DNA from: Halobacteria archaeon HArc-gm2
GTDB lineage: Archaea > Halobacteriota > Halobacteria > Halobacteriales > Haloarculaceae
DNA length: 64,000 bases
NCBI GenBank assembly: GCA_025517465.1
Contig: JAOPKE010000002.1
Location: forward strand, 124,001 to 188,000
Direction: 5' to 3'
In this document: piece after piece, positions 9,326-17,730 of the stretch
How positions within the stretch are numbered: position 1 is the first letter of the stretch
Layout: the number at the start of each line of letters is the position of its first letter
The notes under the pieces: model-generated
The model's input: only the letters and a program-made list of their open reading frames with translations
Told to the model about the DNA's origin: nothing
The model's database searches: none
Made by a program: the position numbers and the translations under genes

Positions 9326-10084
9326 CTACCGACTGTTCCGGACCGAACTGACGGTCGCCGCCGTCTCGTTCGCCCCGCCCTCGCGCTCGGGTCGTTCGGG
9401 GAGCGTATCGTAGGACCCGTCGTCGTCGCCGTCCCGCCAGTGGCCGGCGACGAACTCGCCGTCGTAGGTGACGACGACGGTGTACTCGTCGGGCTGGGCG
9501 ATCTGGATCGTCGCGTTGTACATGACCTCGGGGTGGCACGTCGACCCGGTCTCGGTCGGCGTGGTAGTGACCTCGGTCGGAGATGCGGTCTCGTTGGCTC
9601 CCGTCCGGTTACCGTCCGTCTCGTTGGCCGCCGTCGCCGTGGCGGTCGGTTCTGTCGTCGACTGATTCACGTCGGTTTCGTTCGTCGCAGTTCCGTTCAC
9701 CGGCGTCGCGGTCGGGGTGGCGGTCTCGGGCGTCGACGTCTCGGTCCGCGTCGCTTCTGGCGTCTCCGACGTTATCTCGAGGAGATACCGCTGGGGACCG
9801 AACTCCTCGAAGGAGGCCGAAACTGTCGTGTCGTTGCTGGCGACCGGGAGCGACCGGTTGAGGACGAGCGCTTCGCCGCCGCTGATGTCCTCTCTGACTG
9901 CGGACCCGCTCGTCGTGTTCGGGTCGCCACAGTACACGTCGGTGGTCTCGAACGAGGCCAGCGTCGCGCCGCCGATGCCCTCGGAGTCGCCCCCGAAGGC
10001 GGCCGGGAAGGAGAGCGCGAGGGCGACGGCGGCGCCGACCAGCACGAGGCCGAGGAACAGCACGAGGACGTGGTCGCTGTCCAT
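9326..10084 (-). CDS. Membrane-anchored, Thr-rich extracytoplasmic protein
   Basis: A 252-residue protein of unknown function. It begins MDSDHVLVLFLGLVLVGAAVALALSF, a signal anchor or uncleaved signal peptide, and continues with a Thr/Ser/Glu/Asn-rich low-complexity stretch (about residues 115-180) carrying several Asn-x-Ser/Thr sequons, so it probably faces outside and may be glycosylated. The ATG at 10084 is chosen over the longer frame to 10333 because the extra part is Arg/Ser-rich non-family sequence. It is divergent from the aminopeptidase gene, with 97 bases between the starts. Confidence 0.65.
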   Translation of the reverse strand: MDSDHVLVLFLGLVLVGAAVALALSFPAAFGGDSEGIGGATLASFETTDVYCGDPNTTSGSAVREDISGGEALVLNRSLPVASNDTTVSASFEEFGPQRYLLEITSETPEATRTETSTPETATPTATPVNGTATNETDVNQSTTEPTATATAANETDGNRTGANETASPTEVTTTPTETGSTCHPEVMYNATIQIAQPDEYTVVVTYDGEFVAGHWRDGDDDGSYDTLPERPEREGGANETAATVSSVRNSR

Positions 10085-10181
10085 GTTCGCTAGCAGGCCG
10101 CGCGCCGGATAAGTACACGCACCGTACTGGGAGACGGGGTAGTGACGCTGGGGTTTTGACGCCGGCGGCCGACGTCGTCGT

Positions 10182-11291
10182 ATGGACGAGCGAATCAGGG
10201 AACACGCCGAGGTACTGGTCGACTGGAGCGCCCGCGTCGACCCGGGTGACGACGTCGTCCTCGCAGTTGACGAGGGCGCCCACGACCTGGCCGTCGCCGT
10301 GGCCGAGCGACTGGGCGACCGTGGTGCGAACATGCTGGCTACGTACAGTTCCAGCGAGGTAACCCGCGCATACCTCCGGGCCCACGACGGCGAGTTCGAG
10401 TCCGACCCGGACTACGAGCGAGCGCTCTACGAGCGGGCGGACGTCGTCCTCGCGCTCAAGGGGACGAACAACACCGCCGGCGCGGCCGACGTGCCCGCAG
10501 AGCGTCGGCAGGCCTTCTCACGCGCCCGCCAGGGGATCCGCGAGGCCCGCCTGGACACCGACTGGGTGTCGACCCAGCACCCGACCAGGGCGATGGCCCA
10601 GCAGGCCGGGATGAGCTACGAGGCCTACAGCGAGTTCGTCTACGACGCCACCCTGCGGGACTGGGCGTCCCTGGCCGACGAGATGGCCCGGCTCAAAGAC
10701 GTCCTCGACGAGGGGAGCGAGGTCCGCATCGTCAGCGACGACCCGAACGGCGCCACCGACCTCTCGATGTCCATCGAGGACCGGACCGCGGTCAACTCCG
10801 CCGCGTCGGTGGCCTACGACTCCCACAACCTCCCCTCGGGCGAGGTGTTCACCGCACCGCACGCCACCGAGGGTGAGGTGACCTTCGACGTCCCGATGAC
10901 GGTCAACGGCTCCCAGGTCCGGGACGTCCGCCTCGTCTTCGAGGACGGGGTAGTCACCGACTACGAGGCCGCCCGCGGGGAGTCTGTCATCGGGGACGTG
11001 CTCGACACCGACGACGGCGCGAAACGCCTGGGCGAACTCGGCGTCGGGATGAACCGCGGCATCGACTGCATCACGGACAACATCCTCTTCGACGAGAAGA
11101 TGGGCGGGACGGTTCACCTCGCGCTCGGTCGCGCCTACGACGCCTGCCTCCCCGAGGGCGAGGGCGGCAACGACAGCGCCGTCCACGTCGACCTGATCAC
11201 CGACCTGCGAGAGGAGGGGCGCCTGCTCGTGGACGACGACCCGGTCCTGGTCGATGGACTGTTCCGGTGGGAAGACGGGTTCGAGTCGTGA
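10182..11291 (+). CDS. M29-type aminopeptidase
   Basis: A 369-residue metallo-aminopeptidase of the thermophilic M29 (AmpS/PepS) family, which removes N-terminal residues from peptides in the cytoplasm. Metal-ligand regions are recognisable: NLPSGEVFTAPHATEGEV (first Glu), FDEKMGGTVHLALG (Glu and His) and HVDLITDLREEG (His/Asp near the end). Length is normal for the family. It has no signal peptide. It is followed after 44 bases by a dUTPase-like gene on the same strand. Confidence 0.88.
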   Translation: MDERIREHAEVLVDWSARVDPGDDVVLAVDEGAHDLAVAVAERLGDRGANMLATYSSSEVTRAYLRAHDGEFESDPDYERALYERADVVLALKGTNNTAGAADVPAERRQAFSRARQGIREARLDTDWVSTQHPTRAMAQQAGMSYEAYSEFVYDATLRDWASLADEMARLKDVLDEGSEVRIVSDDPNGATDLSMSIEDRTAVNSAASVAYDSHNLPSGEVFTAPHATEGEVTFDVPMTVNGSQVRDVRLVFEDGVVTDYEAARGESVIGDVLDTDDGAKRLGELGVGMNRGIDCITDNILFDEKMGGTVHLALGRAYDACLPEGEGGNDSAVHVDLITDLREEGRLLVDDDPVLVDGLFRWEDGFES

Positions 11292-11335
11292 GCGACGGCT
11301 TTGCTTTTTTCAGGAGTCCGCGTGACGTCCCATCC

Positions 11336-11749
11336 ATGTACGAGCAGTACGTCGAAGATATCGTTCACGAGGAGACCCAGGCCGGGGAGGACGGATTCGA
11401 CCTCACCGTCGCAGCGGTCCACGAGATCGTCGAACCCGGCCGCGTCGACTTCGGTGGCGGGGAACTGGAACCGGCCGAAACGACTCCCCACGCTAGCGAG
11501 AAACGGAATCTCGACGACGACTACGAGTGGTGGACGCTGCGCGAGGGTCAGTACCTCGTCGAGTACAACGAGTCGCTGACCGGCGAAACGACGGTCACCA
11601 TCAAGCCCCGCACGGAACTGCTCGAACGCGGCGTCTCCCACCCGACACTTCAGGTTGACGAGTTACCGCGCATCCCGATTTCGGTGGGCGGCGCCGGCAT
11701 CAGGATCAAGGAGAACGCACGCGTGAGTACCATCGTCGACGCCGAGTGA
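11336..11749 (+). CDS. dUTPase/dCTP deaminase-like protein
   Basis: A 137-residue protein with the beta-rich layout of the dUTPase/dCTP deaminase superfamily. [12 protein letters not shown] corresponds to the phosphate-binding RSSL.R.GV motif, and [16 protein letters not shown] to the late glycine motif. Haloarchaeal homologues are usually annotated deoxyuridine 5'-triphosphate nucleotidohydrolase, which would hydrolyse dUTP to dUMP and keep uracil out of DNA. The classical Tyr/Asp catalytic motif (motif 3) is not clear to me, so activity is uncertain. ATG 11336 is preferred over the in-frame codon at 11267, which lies inside the upstream gene. Confidence 0.7.
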   Translation: MYEQYVEDIVHEETQAGEDGFDLTVAAVHEIVEPGRVDFGGGELEPAETTPHASEKRNLDDDYEWWTLREGQYLVEYNESLTGETTVTIKPRTELLERGVSHPTLQVDELPRIPISVGGAGIRIKENARVSTIVDAE

Positions 11750-11793
11750 GAGGGTATCACCCGGGGAGGAATCTGCGCCCGGGTTCGACGGGC

Positions 11794-11800
11794 TTTTTAT
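11794..11800 (+). promoter_or_regulatory. Probable TATA box of rps6e
   Basis: TTTTTAT, 23-29 nt before the ATG of the S6e gene, predicts a leaderless transcript. Strong T-rich TATA boxes are common before ribosomal protein genes in haloarchaea. Confidence 0.5.
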
Positions 11801-11822
11801 CTGCCGACGATTCCACACGTCT

Positions 11823-12212
11823 ATGGCAGAATTTACGGTCGCGGTCGCCGACCCCGAGAGCGGCCAGACGCACCAGCTAGACGTGGACGGACAGGACGCC
11901 AACCGGTTCATCGGCAAGGACATCGGCGAGGACGTCGACGGCGGATCGGTCGGCCTGGCCGGCTACACCCTGGAGATTTCCGGCGGCTCCGACGACGCGG
12001 GTCGACCGATGCGCGGCGACGTCCGCGGTTCGGACCTCAAGTCCATCCTCACCGACGGCGGCGTCGGCTTCAACCCCGAGCGCGACGGCGAGCGCAAGCG
12101 CATCACCGTCCGCGGCCGCGAGGTCAGCGACGCGACGGCCCAGATCAACGCCCGCATCTCCGCCCGCGGCGACGAGTCCGTTGAGGACCTCCTCGGCGGC
12201 GACGACGAGTAA
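11823..12212 (+). CDS. rps6e: 30S ribosomal protein S6e
   Basis: A component of the small ribosomal subunit, found in archaea and eukaryotes. The 129-residue protein has the S6e core ([57 protein letters not shown]). Archaeal S6e is this short because it lacks the eukaryotic C-terminal extension. The tail DLLGGDDE is acidic, as in halophiles. The GTG of the next gene begins 1 base after the stop, so the two are almost surely cotranscribed. Confidence 0.95.
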   Translation: MAEFTVAVADPESGQTHQLDVDGQDANRFIGKDIGEDVDGGSVGLAGYTLEISGGSDDAGRPMRGDVRGSDLKSILTDGGVGFNPERDGERKRITVRGREVSDATAQINARISARGDESVEDLLGGDDE

Positions 12213-12213
12213 C

Positions 12214-12642
12214 GTGGCCGACCGCCTGCCGAGCGACCACGACGCCGTCGAGACCCACCGCGCGACGGTCTCGCAGGTCGGTCGAATGGGTCGCCCGCAG
12301 GTCGCGGTCCCCGATTCCGTCGCGGTCGACGAGGGCGAGGTTTTTCGCGTCGTCCTGGACGGCGAAGAGTACCACGGCCGCGTGGAGACGACCCTCGACG
12401 GCGACCGGGTGATCCGCCGCGCCGCAGACAACGCCCGCCTCGTCCGCGAGGGCGAGGGCGAGAACCGCCTCGCCGAGTGGTTCGACGACGTCGACGTCGC
12501 TTTCGGCGACTCGGTCCACTTCGACGTCGTCACCGCCGGCCAGAAGTACGGCCTCCGGTCGCCCGGCAACCGCGTCGTCTACGCGGCGACGGACGGACCG
12601 GACTCGTCGCTGGCTGACATCGCGCGCAGCCTCGAGGAGTAG
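12214..12642 (+). CDS. DUF7112-like haloarchaeal protein
   Basis: A 142-residue hypothetical protein that starts at GTG, 1 base after the S6e stop. From there it reads MADRLPSDHDAVETHRATVSQVGR, an opening similar to haloarchaeal proteins annotated DUF7112. The longer frame from 12181 would overlap S6e and is rejected. It looks like a small soluble beta-rich protein (RPQVAVPDSVAVDEGEVFRVVLDGEEYHGRVET), with no membrane segment. Function is unknown. Coupling to S6e hints at a ribosome- or translation-linked role, which is inference only. Confidence 0.72.
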   Translation: MADRLPSDHDAVETHRATVSQVGRMGRPQVAVPDSVAVDEGEVFRVVLDGEEYHGRVETTLDGDRVIRRAADNARLVREGEGENRLAEWFDDVDVAFGDSVHFDVVTAGQKYGLRSPGNRVVYAATDGPDSSLADIARSLEE

Positions 12643-12735
12643 CGGCCCGTTATCGCCGTCGAATCACGTTCTCTCGTTTGATACTCGCACGAAACGCTCA
12701 AGATTACCGCTGCTGTAGCTGATTCCATCGCCAGG

Positions 12736-13614
12736 ATGTCGGAGTCCATCATCGCTGATTTCGTCGGCAAATTCAACGCCGAGGTGCTGACGCGCGCCGA
12801 ACCCGTCAAGGGACGCGTCCTCCTCAGCCAGAAGCGACTGGTTCTCGCGGCCAAGGAAGACGACAAGCTGACGATTCCGCTCTCCAGCATCTTCGACGTC
12901 GCCGTCGGCCACATCCCGCCGGATCTGGGCGACTTCTTCGACTCGACTGTCACCGTCGCCTTCGAGCGCGGCAACGCCCGCCACGTCGCCGTCGTCGAGG
13001 CCGACGACGACAAGATTTCCAAGTTCTCGACGGTGCTGTTCAAGGCCATCCTCAACGGCACCGAGACGACGGTCAAGGAACGCGCTCGCGTCGGTGGGCG
13101 CGTCACCAACGACGAGTACACCACCGCCAAGCTGTTCCTCAAGCCCGGAACCGTCGAGTTCCGCAAACCGGACGGCTCCTTCGAGGTGTCACTGAAGACG
13201 GTCACGGACTTCCAGCGCTCCACCCGCGAAATCGCGGGCTCGAACCGACCGGCGCTCAACTTCCGGCACATGAAAGACGGCACCGCCATCACCACCGAGG
13301 CCGCCATGGCCTCGCCCCGGAAGATGTCCATCCTCGGCCGATTCCTCCGGCTGGAGTACAGCGACCTCATGCAGGAGATCCAGGACGTCGAACTCACCTC
13401 GGACAAGACGGAGATCCTCGTCGCCATGTACTCGACCGGCGACCTCGACGGGATGCCCCTGGCCAACATCGTCAGCGCCGAGGCCTCCGAAGTGACCATG
13501 CTCCTCCAGGACATGGAGGACGAGGGGCTCCTCCAGGACTCCGCCGACGGCCCGACGCTCACGCCCACTGGTGAGGTCGTGGCCAGCCGGCACCTGGAGG
13601 ATGTGAACGACTAA
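12736..13614 (+). CDS. cheF2: Taxis protein CheF2
   Basis: A 292-residue CheF (DUF439) protein. In Halobacterium salinarum, CheF proteins bind CheY and the archaellum switch proteins, and so pass the chemotaxis signal to the motor. The N-terminal half is beta-rich (VLLSQKRLVLAAKEDDKLTIPLSSIFDVAVG), and the C-terminal part is a winged-helix-like region (SDKTEILVAMYSTGDLDGMPLANIV). It is distant from the main arl operon but lies at the edge of the same island. I call it CheF2 because the paralogue at 14838 sits beside the HEAT gene, the position of CheF1 in Halobacterium. The gene faces the methyltransferase at 13782 across a hairpin-rich gap. Confidence 0.88.
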   Translation: MSESIIADFVGKFNAEVLTRAEPVKGRVLLSQKRLVLAAKEDDKLTIPLSSIFDVAVGHIPPDLGDFFDSTVTVAFERGNARHVAVVEADDDKISKFSTVLFKAILNGTETTVKERARVGGRVTNDEYTTAKLFLKPGTVEFRKPDGSFEVSLKTVTDFQRSTREIAGSNRPALNFRHMKDGTAITTEAAMASPRKMSILGRFLRLEYSDLMQEIQDVELTSDKTEILVAMYSTGDLDGMPLANIVSAEASEVTMLLQDMEDEGLLQDSADGPTLTPTGEVVASRHLEDVND

Positions 13615-13637
13615 ACTTTTCTGCGTCGGGTTTCCTC

Positions 13638-13759
13638 GCGAGCCTTCGGCTCGCTGCGGGAACCACTCCTTGAAAACTTTAGTTTCAAAAGGGCCGGACG
13701 TCTCGCTCACTTCGTTCGCTCGCGTCCGGTAGAAACCGCGCTCGCTTCGCTCGCGCGGT
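13638..13759. terminator. Three TTCG-loop hairpins between convergent genes
   Basis: Three stems with TTC/TTCG centres lie in the gap between cheF2 and the convergent methyltransferase gene: 13638-13654 (GCGAGCC/GGCTCGC), 13694-13729 (CCGGACG/CGTCCGG) and 13735-13759 (ACCGCGC/GCGCGGT). A small AT-rich stem (TGAAA/TTTCA) lies near 13670-13688. They could end or insulate transcription from both sides; function is inferred from position. Confidence 0.4.
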
Positions 13760-13781
13760 ATGCTTGATGCTGACCGCACGC

Positions 13782-14537
13782 TCAAGGTGACTTCTGCATG
13801 GTCCATACCTGTACTGAGTCGCTGTCTTCGATCGGTTCGCCGTCGAAGCCACCGGCCACGTCCCACGAGTCGAAGGGAGAGAGACGGGCGAGCAATTCGA
13901 ATTCGCGCTTTGGGAGTAACGTTAGCTGGAGCCGTTCCTCGAACACCAGTTCGTCGTCCCGGTGGAGTTCGTTCTCGACGGAGAACCGCTGTTCGACCTC
14001 GTCGGTGATCTGGGTCCGCGTCCGGAACGTGTGTGGGTCACCCTCGTATTCGACGTCGTGGATCTGCCACTCGCCGTATTCCTCGCAGATGAGGTCGAAA
14101 TCTGGGACGAAAACGTCGAAGACGAACTGACCGCCGGGGGAGAGGGCTTCGTAGACAGATGTGAGGGCGCCGAGCTGGTCGTCGACGGTGAGGAGGTGCT
14201 GTACGCTGTTGAACGGGCAGTAGATCAGGTCGTACTCCCGGTCGACGGCGAAGTCGGCCATGTCGGCCTGCCAGACCGACGGGTCGAGCCCCTCGTCGTC
14301 CGCTTTCTCGCGGAGGACTTCGAGGACGTCCTCCGAGAGGTCGATGCCGTCGACGTCGATTCCAGCCCGGAGCAGTTCCAGGTAGACCCGGCCGGTGCCA
14401 CAGGCGAGTTCGAGTACCGGGCCGTCGACGGATTTCGCTCGGTCGCGGTAGAACGCTGCGTCGTCGCGGTCGAAGACTGAAACCTGCTGGTCGTAGAACT
14501 GCGCCGCGTCGCCCCGATAGGTGTCGTTGTCAGCCAT
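13782..14537 (-). CDS. Class I SAM-dependent methyltransferase in the motility island
   Basis: A 251-residue methyltransferase with motif I VLELACGTGRVYLELLRAGIDVDGIDLS, motif II around EDVLEVLREK, and motif IV YDLIYCPFNSVQHLL. The second half is beta-rich (FDVFVPDFDLICEEYGEW), as in small-molecule or peptide methyltransferases of the YcgJ/Tam type. Substrate is unknown. Start MADNDTYRGDAAQFYDQQ at 14537 is chosen over the 17-residue longer frame, whose extra sequence is not family-like. It lies between the two cheF genes, which may be chance. Confidence 0.82.
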   Translation of the reverse strand: MADNDTYRGDAAQFYDQQVSVFDRDDAAFYRDRAKSVDGPVLELACGTGRVYLELLRAGIDVDGIDLSEDVLEVLREKADDEGLDPSVWQADMADFAVDREYDLIYCPFNSVQHLLTVDDQLGALTSVYEALSPGGQFVFDVFVPDFDLICEEYGEWQIHDVEYEGDPHTFRTRTQITDEVEQRFSVENELHRDDELVFEERLQLTLLPKREFELLARLSPFDSWDVAGGFDGEPIEDSDSVQVWTMQKSP

Positions 14538-14642
14538 AGCAGGGACGTCGGGGACTGCACGAAAAGCGTTTCTCCACGCGTGACACACTTGGACACACTG
14601 CAGTGGGGCCGGTTCCGGGACCGGCCTTCCGCGGATGAGTCG

Positions 14643-14651
14643 TTATTTATA
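14643..14651 (+). promoter_or_regulatory. TATA box of the small membrane protein gene
   Basis: TTATTTATA ends 26 nt before the GTG at 14677, the usual haloarchaeal distance for a leaderless transcript. This site decides the start of the small gene downstream. Confidence 0.5.
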
Positions 14652-14676
14652 CCTGGGTAGTGCGATCGAAATTATC

Positions 14677-14835
14677 GTGTCCGAAACACAGTTCGACCAG
14701 CTCCGTCGGATCCAGTTCCTGCTCGTGGTCCTGATAACGCTGGTCGCCATAGAACTGGCCGGTCCCGTTCTGGGCCTCGCGACGACGGCGTTCGTCGTCC
14801 TGCTGCTCGCGGTGGATCCGGTGTTTACCACGTAA
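14677..14835 (+). CDS. Small membrane protein, 52 residues
   Basis: Starting at the GTG, the protein reads MSETQFDQLRRIQFLLVVLIT, then two hydrophobic stretches (LLVVLITLVAIELAGPVLGL and ATTAFVVLLLAVDPVF) split by a Gly/Pro turn, so it is a helical hairpin in the membrane. The in-frame ATG at 14635 lies before the TATA box and is unlikely to be used. The gene is convergent with cheF1, ending 2 bases before it. Function is unknown; the position inside the taxis island is the only clue. Confidence 0.5.
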   Translation: MSETQFDQLRRIQFLLVVLITLVAIELAGPVLGLATTAFVVLLLAVDPVFTT

Positions 14836-14837
14836 CA

Positions 14838-15701
14838 TTACTGGTCGGCCATCGCGTCGCTCGCGACGGACCGGCCGCGGGCCTCTAGCTGGACCTCTTT
14901 CCGGACGCGGACGTCTTCGAGGATGTCGTATTCGATGAGGCGCTGGAAGGTCTCTTCGACCTGGTCGACGTCCATGCCGACGAAGGAGGGGATCTGGAAC
15001 GGTGAGACGCCGGAGTACAGCGCCATCAACACCTCGTTCTCGGCCTGGGAGAGGTCGACGTCGGTCTGGTTGGCGACCTCGCCGCGGCGGACGAACGATT
15101 CGAGGACGGCGACGGTCTGGCCGCCGCCGGAGACGTGGGTCTCGACGCTGGTGCCGTCGATGGTGTGTTCGACCTCGACAGTCCGTCGCTTCTTCCCGCG
15201 GACGGTCTTCTCGGCCCGCTCGACGGTCCCGACGTCGTCGACCAGCAGTTCGACGAACGTGCCGTTCGCGAGCGCCAGGTTCACCGTGGCGTCCTCGGTC
15301 GACAGTCGCCCTTTCTCCCACGACGTGTCCTGGACGACGCCCCCCTTGACGGCGGGGTGTTTGACGAGAACGACGGACTGGTCGAGTAACGCGCTGTAGA
15401 GTTTCTTCTCGAACGAGTCAACATCCTGGGGTGCGATCAGGGTGACGTTCGACCCGACCTGCAGGGAGAGGTAGCCCGACACCTTGGCGATGGCCTCGTT
15501 CACGTTCGTGCCGGACTTGACGCCGCTGACCTTCGAGAGCGCGATGGTGCGCTTGCCCTCGTTGCTCACGAGGACGAGCCGTTTGTTCGAGAGGATGAGC
15601 CGGCCGTTCACCCAGTCGACCTCGTTGCGCTTGCGGCCGTCGACGACGACCTGGACGAACTTCCCCGTGGAGTCGGCGAGTTTCTGTTCGCCGTCGCTCA
15701 T
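14838..15701 (-). CDS. cheF1: Taxis protein CheF1
   Basis: A 287-residue CheF (DUF439) adaptor, the last gene of the cheB-cheA-cheR-HEAT-cheF1 operon. In Halobacterium the CheF next to the HEAT-repeat gene is essential for taxis and binds CheY and ArlCE. The N-terminal beta-rich domain has GRLILSNKRLVLVSNEGKRT, paralleling the CheF2 sequence LLSQKRLVLAAKEDDK. The C-terminal winged-helix part is VLMALYSGVSPFQIPSFVGM. Its start overlaps the end of the HEAT gene by 4 bases, which suggests translational coupling. Confidence 0.9.
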   Translation of the reverse strand: MSDGEQKLADSTGKFVQVVVDGRKRNEVDWVNGRLILSNKRLVLVSNEGKRTIALSKVSGVKSGTNVNEAIAKVSGYLSLQVGSNVTLIAPQDVDSFEKKLYSALLDQSVVLVKHPAVKGGVVQDTSWEKGRLSTEDATVNLALANGTFVELLVDDVGTVERAEKTVRGKKRRTVEVEHTIDGTSVETHVSGGGQTVAVLESFVRRGEVANQTDVDLSQAENEVLMALYSGVSPFQIPSFVGMDVDQVEETFQRLIEYDILEDVRVRKEVQLEARGRSVASDAMADQ

Positions 15702-16924
15702 CGGCGACCACCGAGTTTGGAGATGGCGGAGAACGCCCGTTTCCGGATGGTCTCGTGGTCGGTGTCGTCGATGATGGCGTCGAGCGCCTCGCGGGAGCGC
15801 TCGCCGCCGACCTTCCCGAGCGTGAAGATGGCCTGGGCGCGCACCTCCGGGTCCCGGTCCCCGTCTTTGACGATGTCCAGCAGCGGATCCTCGACCTTCT
15901 CACCGCCGAGTTCGGCGAGGCTCGTCGCGGCGAACTGCCGGAGCATCTGGTCGTCCTCGCCCAGTGCCGTCACGAGGGCGTCGATGACGCGCCGTCGCTC
16001 CTCCTCGCCGGTGACGCGGCCGAGCAACCACGCGGTGTTGCGCCGCTGGGCGCCCTGGGTGCTCTCCTCTAAAATCTCGACCAGTGGGACGACGACGCTG
16101 GCGTCGTCGGTCTGGGAGAGCTTCTCGACGACGGTCTCGCGGATGTCGTGACTCCGCTCGGTCGGGACGTTCGACAGCAGTTCGACCAGCGAGTACACCG
16201 CAGTCCGGCGGACCGTCGGGGAGTCGTCGGTCAGTGCGGCCACCAGATAGTCCACGGGGCGGTCGTTCTCGAAGCTCCCGAACCCGCCGACGGCGATCTG
16301 GCGGACCCGGTCGTTGTCGTCCTGGTACAGGGGGAGCAGCGCCTGGAGGGCCTGGCGGTTGCCGATGCTTCCCAGCGCGTCGGCGGCTTCCCGCCGGACC
16401 TCGGCCGACCGGTCGGTCAGGAGGCCTTCGAGGGGACTCGTCGCCCGCGGATCGGCTATCTTGCCACAGGCGCGGGCGGCGCGGGCGCGGACCCGTGGGT
16501 CGGGGTCGTCGAAGCAGTCGGTCAGCTTGCCGACGGCCTCGCCCTGTTCGAGCTGGCCGAGCGCGTTCGCCGCGGCCATCCGGAGTTCCGGCACGTCGGC
16601 GCCGAGGGCCTTCACGAACGCCTTGGCTTTCACCCACTCGGCGCCGTCCCGGTCGAGGTCGACGCCGGCCACGTCGCCGATGAGCTGTTCGATGGCGTCG
16701 CCGCCGAGTTCGTCGAGCGAGTCGACCGCCTTCGCGGCGACGTCGTCGTTCTCGTCCTGGGCCGCCCGGACGAGCGCGTTGACGACGTCTCGACGGTCGT
16801 CGTGGTCGGGGAAGTTCCGCAGGAGTTCCGCGCCCCGGGCGCGCACCCGGTCGTTGTCACTCTCGCGGATCACTCGGATGAGTTCCTGGACGTCCCCGGT
16901 CCGTTCGAGTTCGTAGAGACTCAT
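15698..16924 (-). CDS. HEAT-repeat taxis protein
   Basis: A 408-residue all-helical protein of consecutive PBS-lyase-type HEAT repeats, for example DPDPRVRARAARACGKIADP, DRSAEVRREAADALGSIGN and DRDPEVRAQAIFTLGKVGG. Such proteins are scaffolds. A HEAT-repeat protein at this same position in Halobacterium salinarum (OE2401F) was found in the CheY/CheF interaction network. It overlaps cheR by 4 bases upstream and cheF1 by 4 bases downstream, so all three are translated as a coupled set. No enzyme motif is visible. Confidence 0.87.
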   Translation of the reverse strand: MSLYELERTGDVQELIRVIRESDNDRVRARGAELLRNFPDHDDRRDVVNALVRAAQDENDDVAAKAVDSLDELGGDAIEQLIGDVAGVDLDRDGAEWVKAKAFVKALGADVPELRMAAANALGQLEQGEAVGKLTDCFDDPDPRVRARAARACGKIADPRATSPLEGLLTDRSAEVRREAADALGSIGNRQALQALLPLYQDDNDRVRQIAVGGFGSFENDRPVDYLVAALTDDSPTVRRTAVYSLVELLSNVPTERSHDIRETVVEKLSQTDDASVVVPLVEILEESTQGAQRRNTAWLLGRVTGEEERRRVIDALVTALGEDDQMLRQFAATSLAELGGEKVEDPLLDIVKDGDRDPEVRAQAIFTLGKVGGERSREALDAIIDDTDHETIRKRAFSAISKLGGRR

Positions 16925-17730
16925 GTTTTCCGGTAGATCCGGTGCTGTTTGTCCACCGCCTCGAAGGAGTCGCGGCAGGCCGCCGGCAACGTCTCGGTCA
17001 TGCCGATCATGAGGTAGCCCCCCTCGCGCAGCGAGTCGCGGATGGTCTCGAAGATGGGGACCTTGAACTCCGAATCGATGTAGATCAGGAGGTTCCGGCA
17101 GAACACCAGGTCGAAGTCCCGCTTGGGCTCGCCGCGGATGAGGTCGTGCTGTTCGAACTCGACCATCCGCCTGACCGGCCGGCGGACGGTGAAGGAGTCC
17201 TCGTCCCGGTCGATGTACTTGGCGTAGTCGTCCAGCGGTTCGAGTTCCTCTTCGATGTCCGTCGTCTTCGACGTCTCGTAGGTGGCGGCCCGCGCCTCCC
17301 GCAAGATGTCGGCGTTGATGTCCGTGCCGAGGATAGAGATCCGACTGGCGTCGACCTGGGGGTCGTCCAGCGCGAGCATCGCCGCGGAGTACGGCTCGCG
17401 GCCGTCGGCCGCGGGGGCACTCCAGAGCCGCACGTTCCGATGCTCGTCCGTGAGCTCTCGCAACACCGGCCGAAGGTGTTCCCAGGCGTCCGGGTTCCGG
17501 AAGAAACCGGTGACGTTGATCGACAGCGAGTCCAGGAGCTCCTCGTGTTCGCCATCGTCGCGTTCGAGCAGGCGCTGGTAGGTCGCGTAGGAGTCGCTGT
17601 TCGTCCGGCGCATCCGGGCGGTGATCCGCCGGTCGAGATACGCGTCGTTGTAGAAGTCCGACTGGAACTCGAGTTCGGACTCGATGTAGCCCAGTAGCTT
17701 CCGGAAGTCGCGGCCCTCTCCCTTGCTCAT
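16921..17730 (-). CDS. cheR: Chemotaxis protein methyltransferase CheR
   Basis: Methylates glutamates on transducer proteins, using SAM, to adapt the response. The 269-residue protein has the N-terminal helical domain (YLDRRITARMRRTNSDSYATYQRLL), the family motif SLSINVTGFFRNPDAWEHL, and CRNLLIYID in the catalytic domain. SAM-binding motif I is unusual: it reads WSAPAADGREPYSAAML where CheR normally has a Gly-Cys-(Ser/Ala)-Thr-Gly-x-Glu-Pro sequence. The rest is intact. Start and stop overlap the neighbouring cheA and HEAT genes by 4 bases each. Confidence 0.92.
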   Translation of the reverse strand: MSKGEGRDFRKLLGYIESELEFQSDFYNDAYLDRRITARMRRTNSDSYATYQRLLERDDGEHEELLDSLSINVTGFFRNPDAWEHLRPVLRELTDEHRNVRLWSAPAADGREPYSAAMLALDDPQVDASRISILGTDINADILREARAATYETSKTTDIEEELEPLDDYAKYIDRDEDSFTVRRPVRRMVEFEQHDLIRGEPKRDFDLVFCRNLLIYIDSEFKVPIFETIRDSLREGGYLMIGMTETLPAACRDSFEAVDKQHRIYRKT

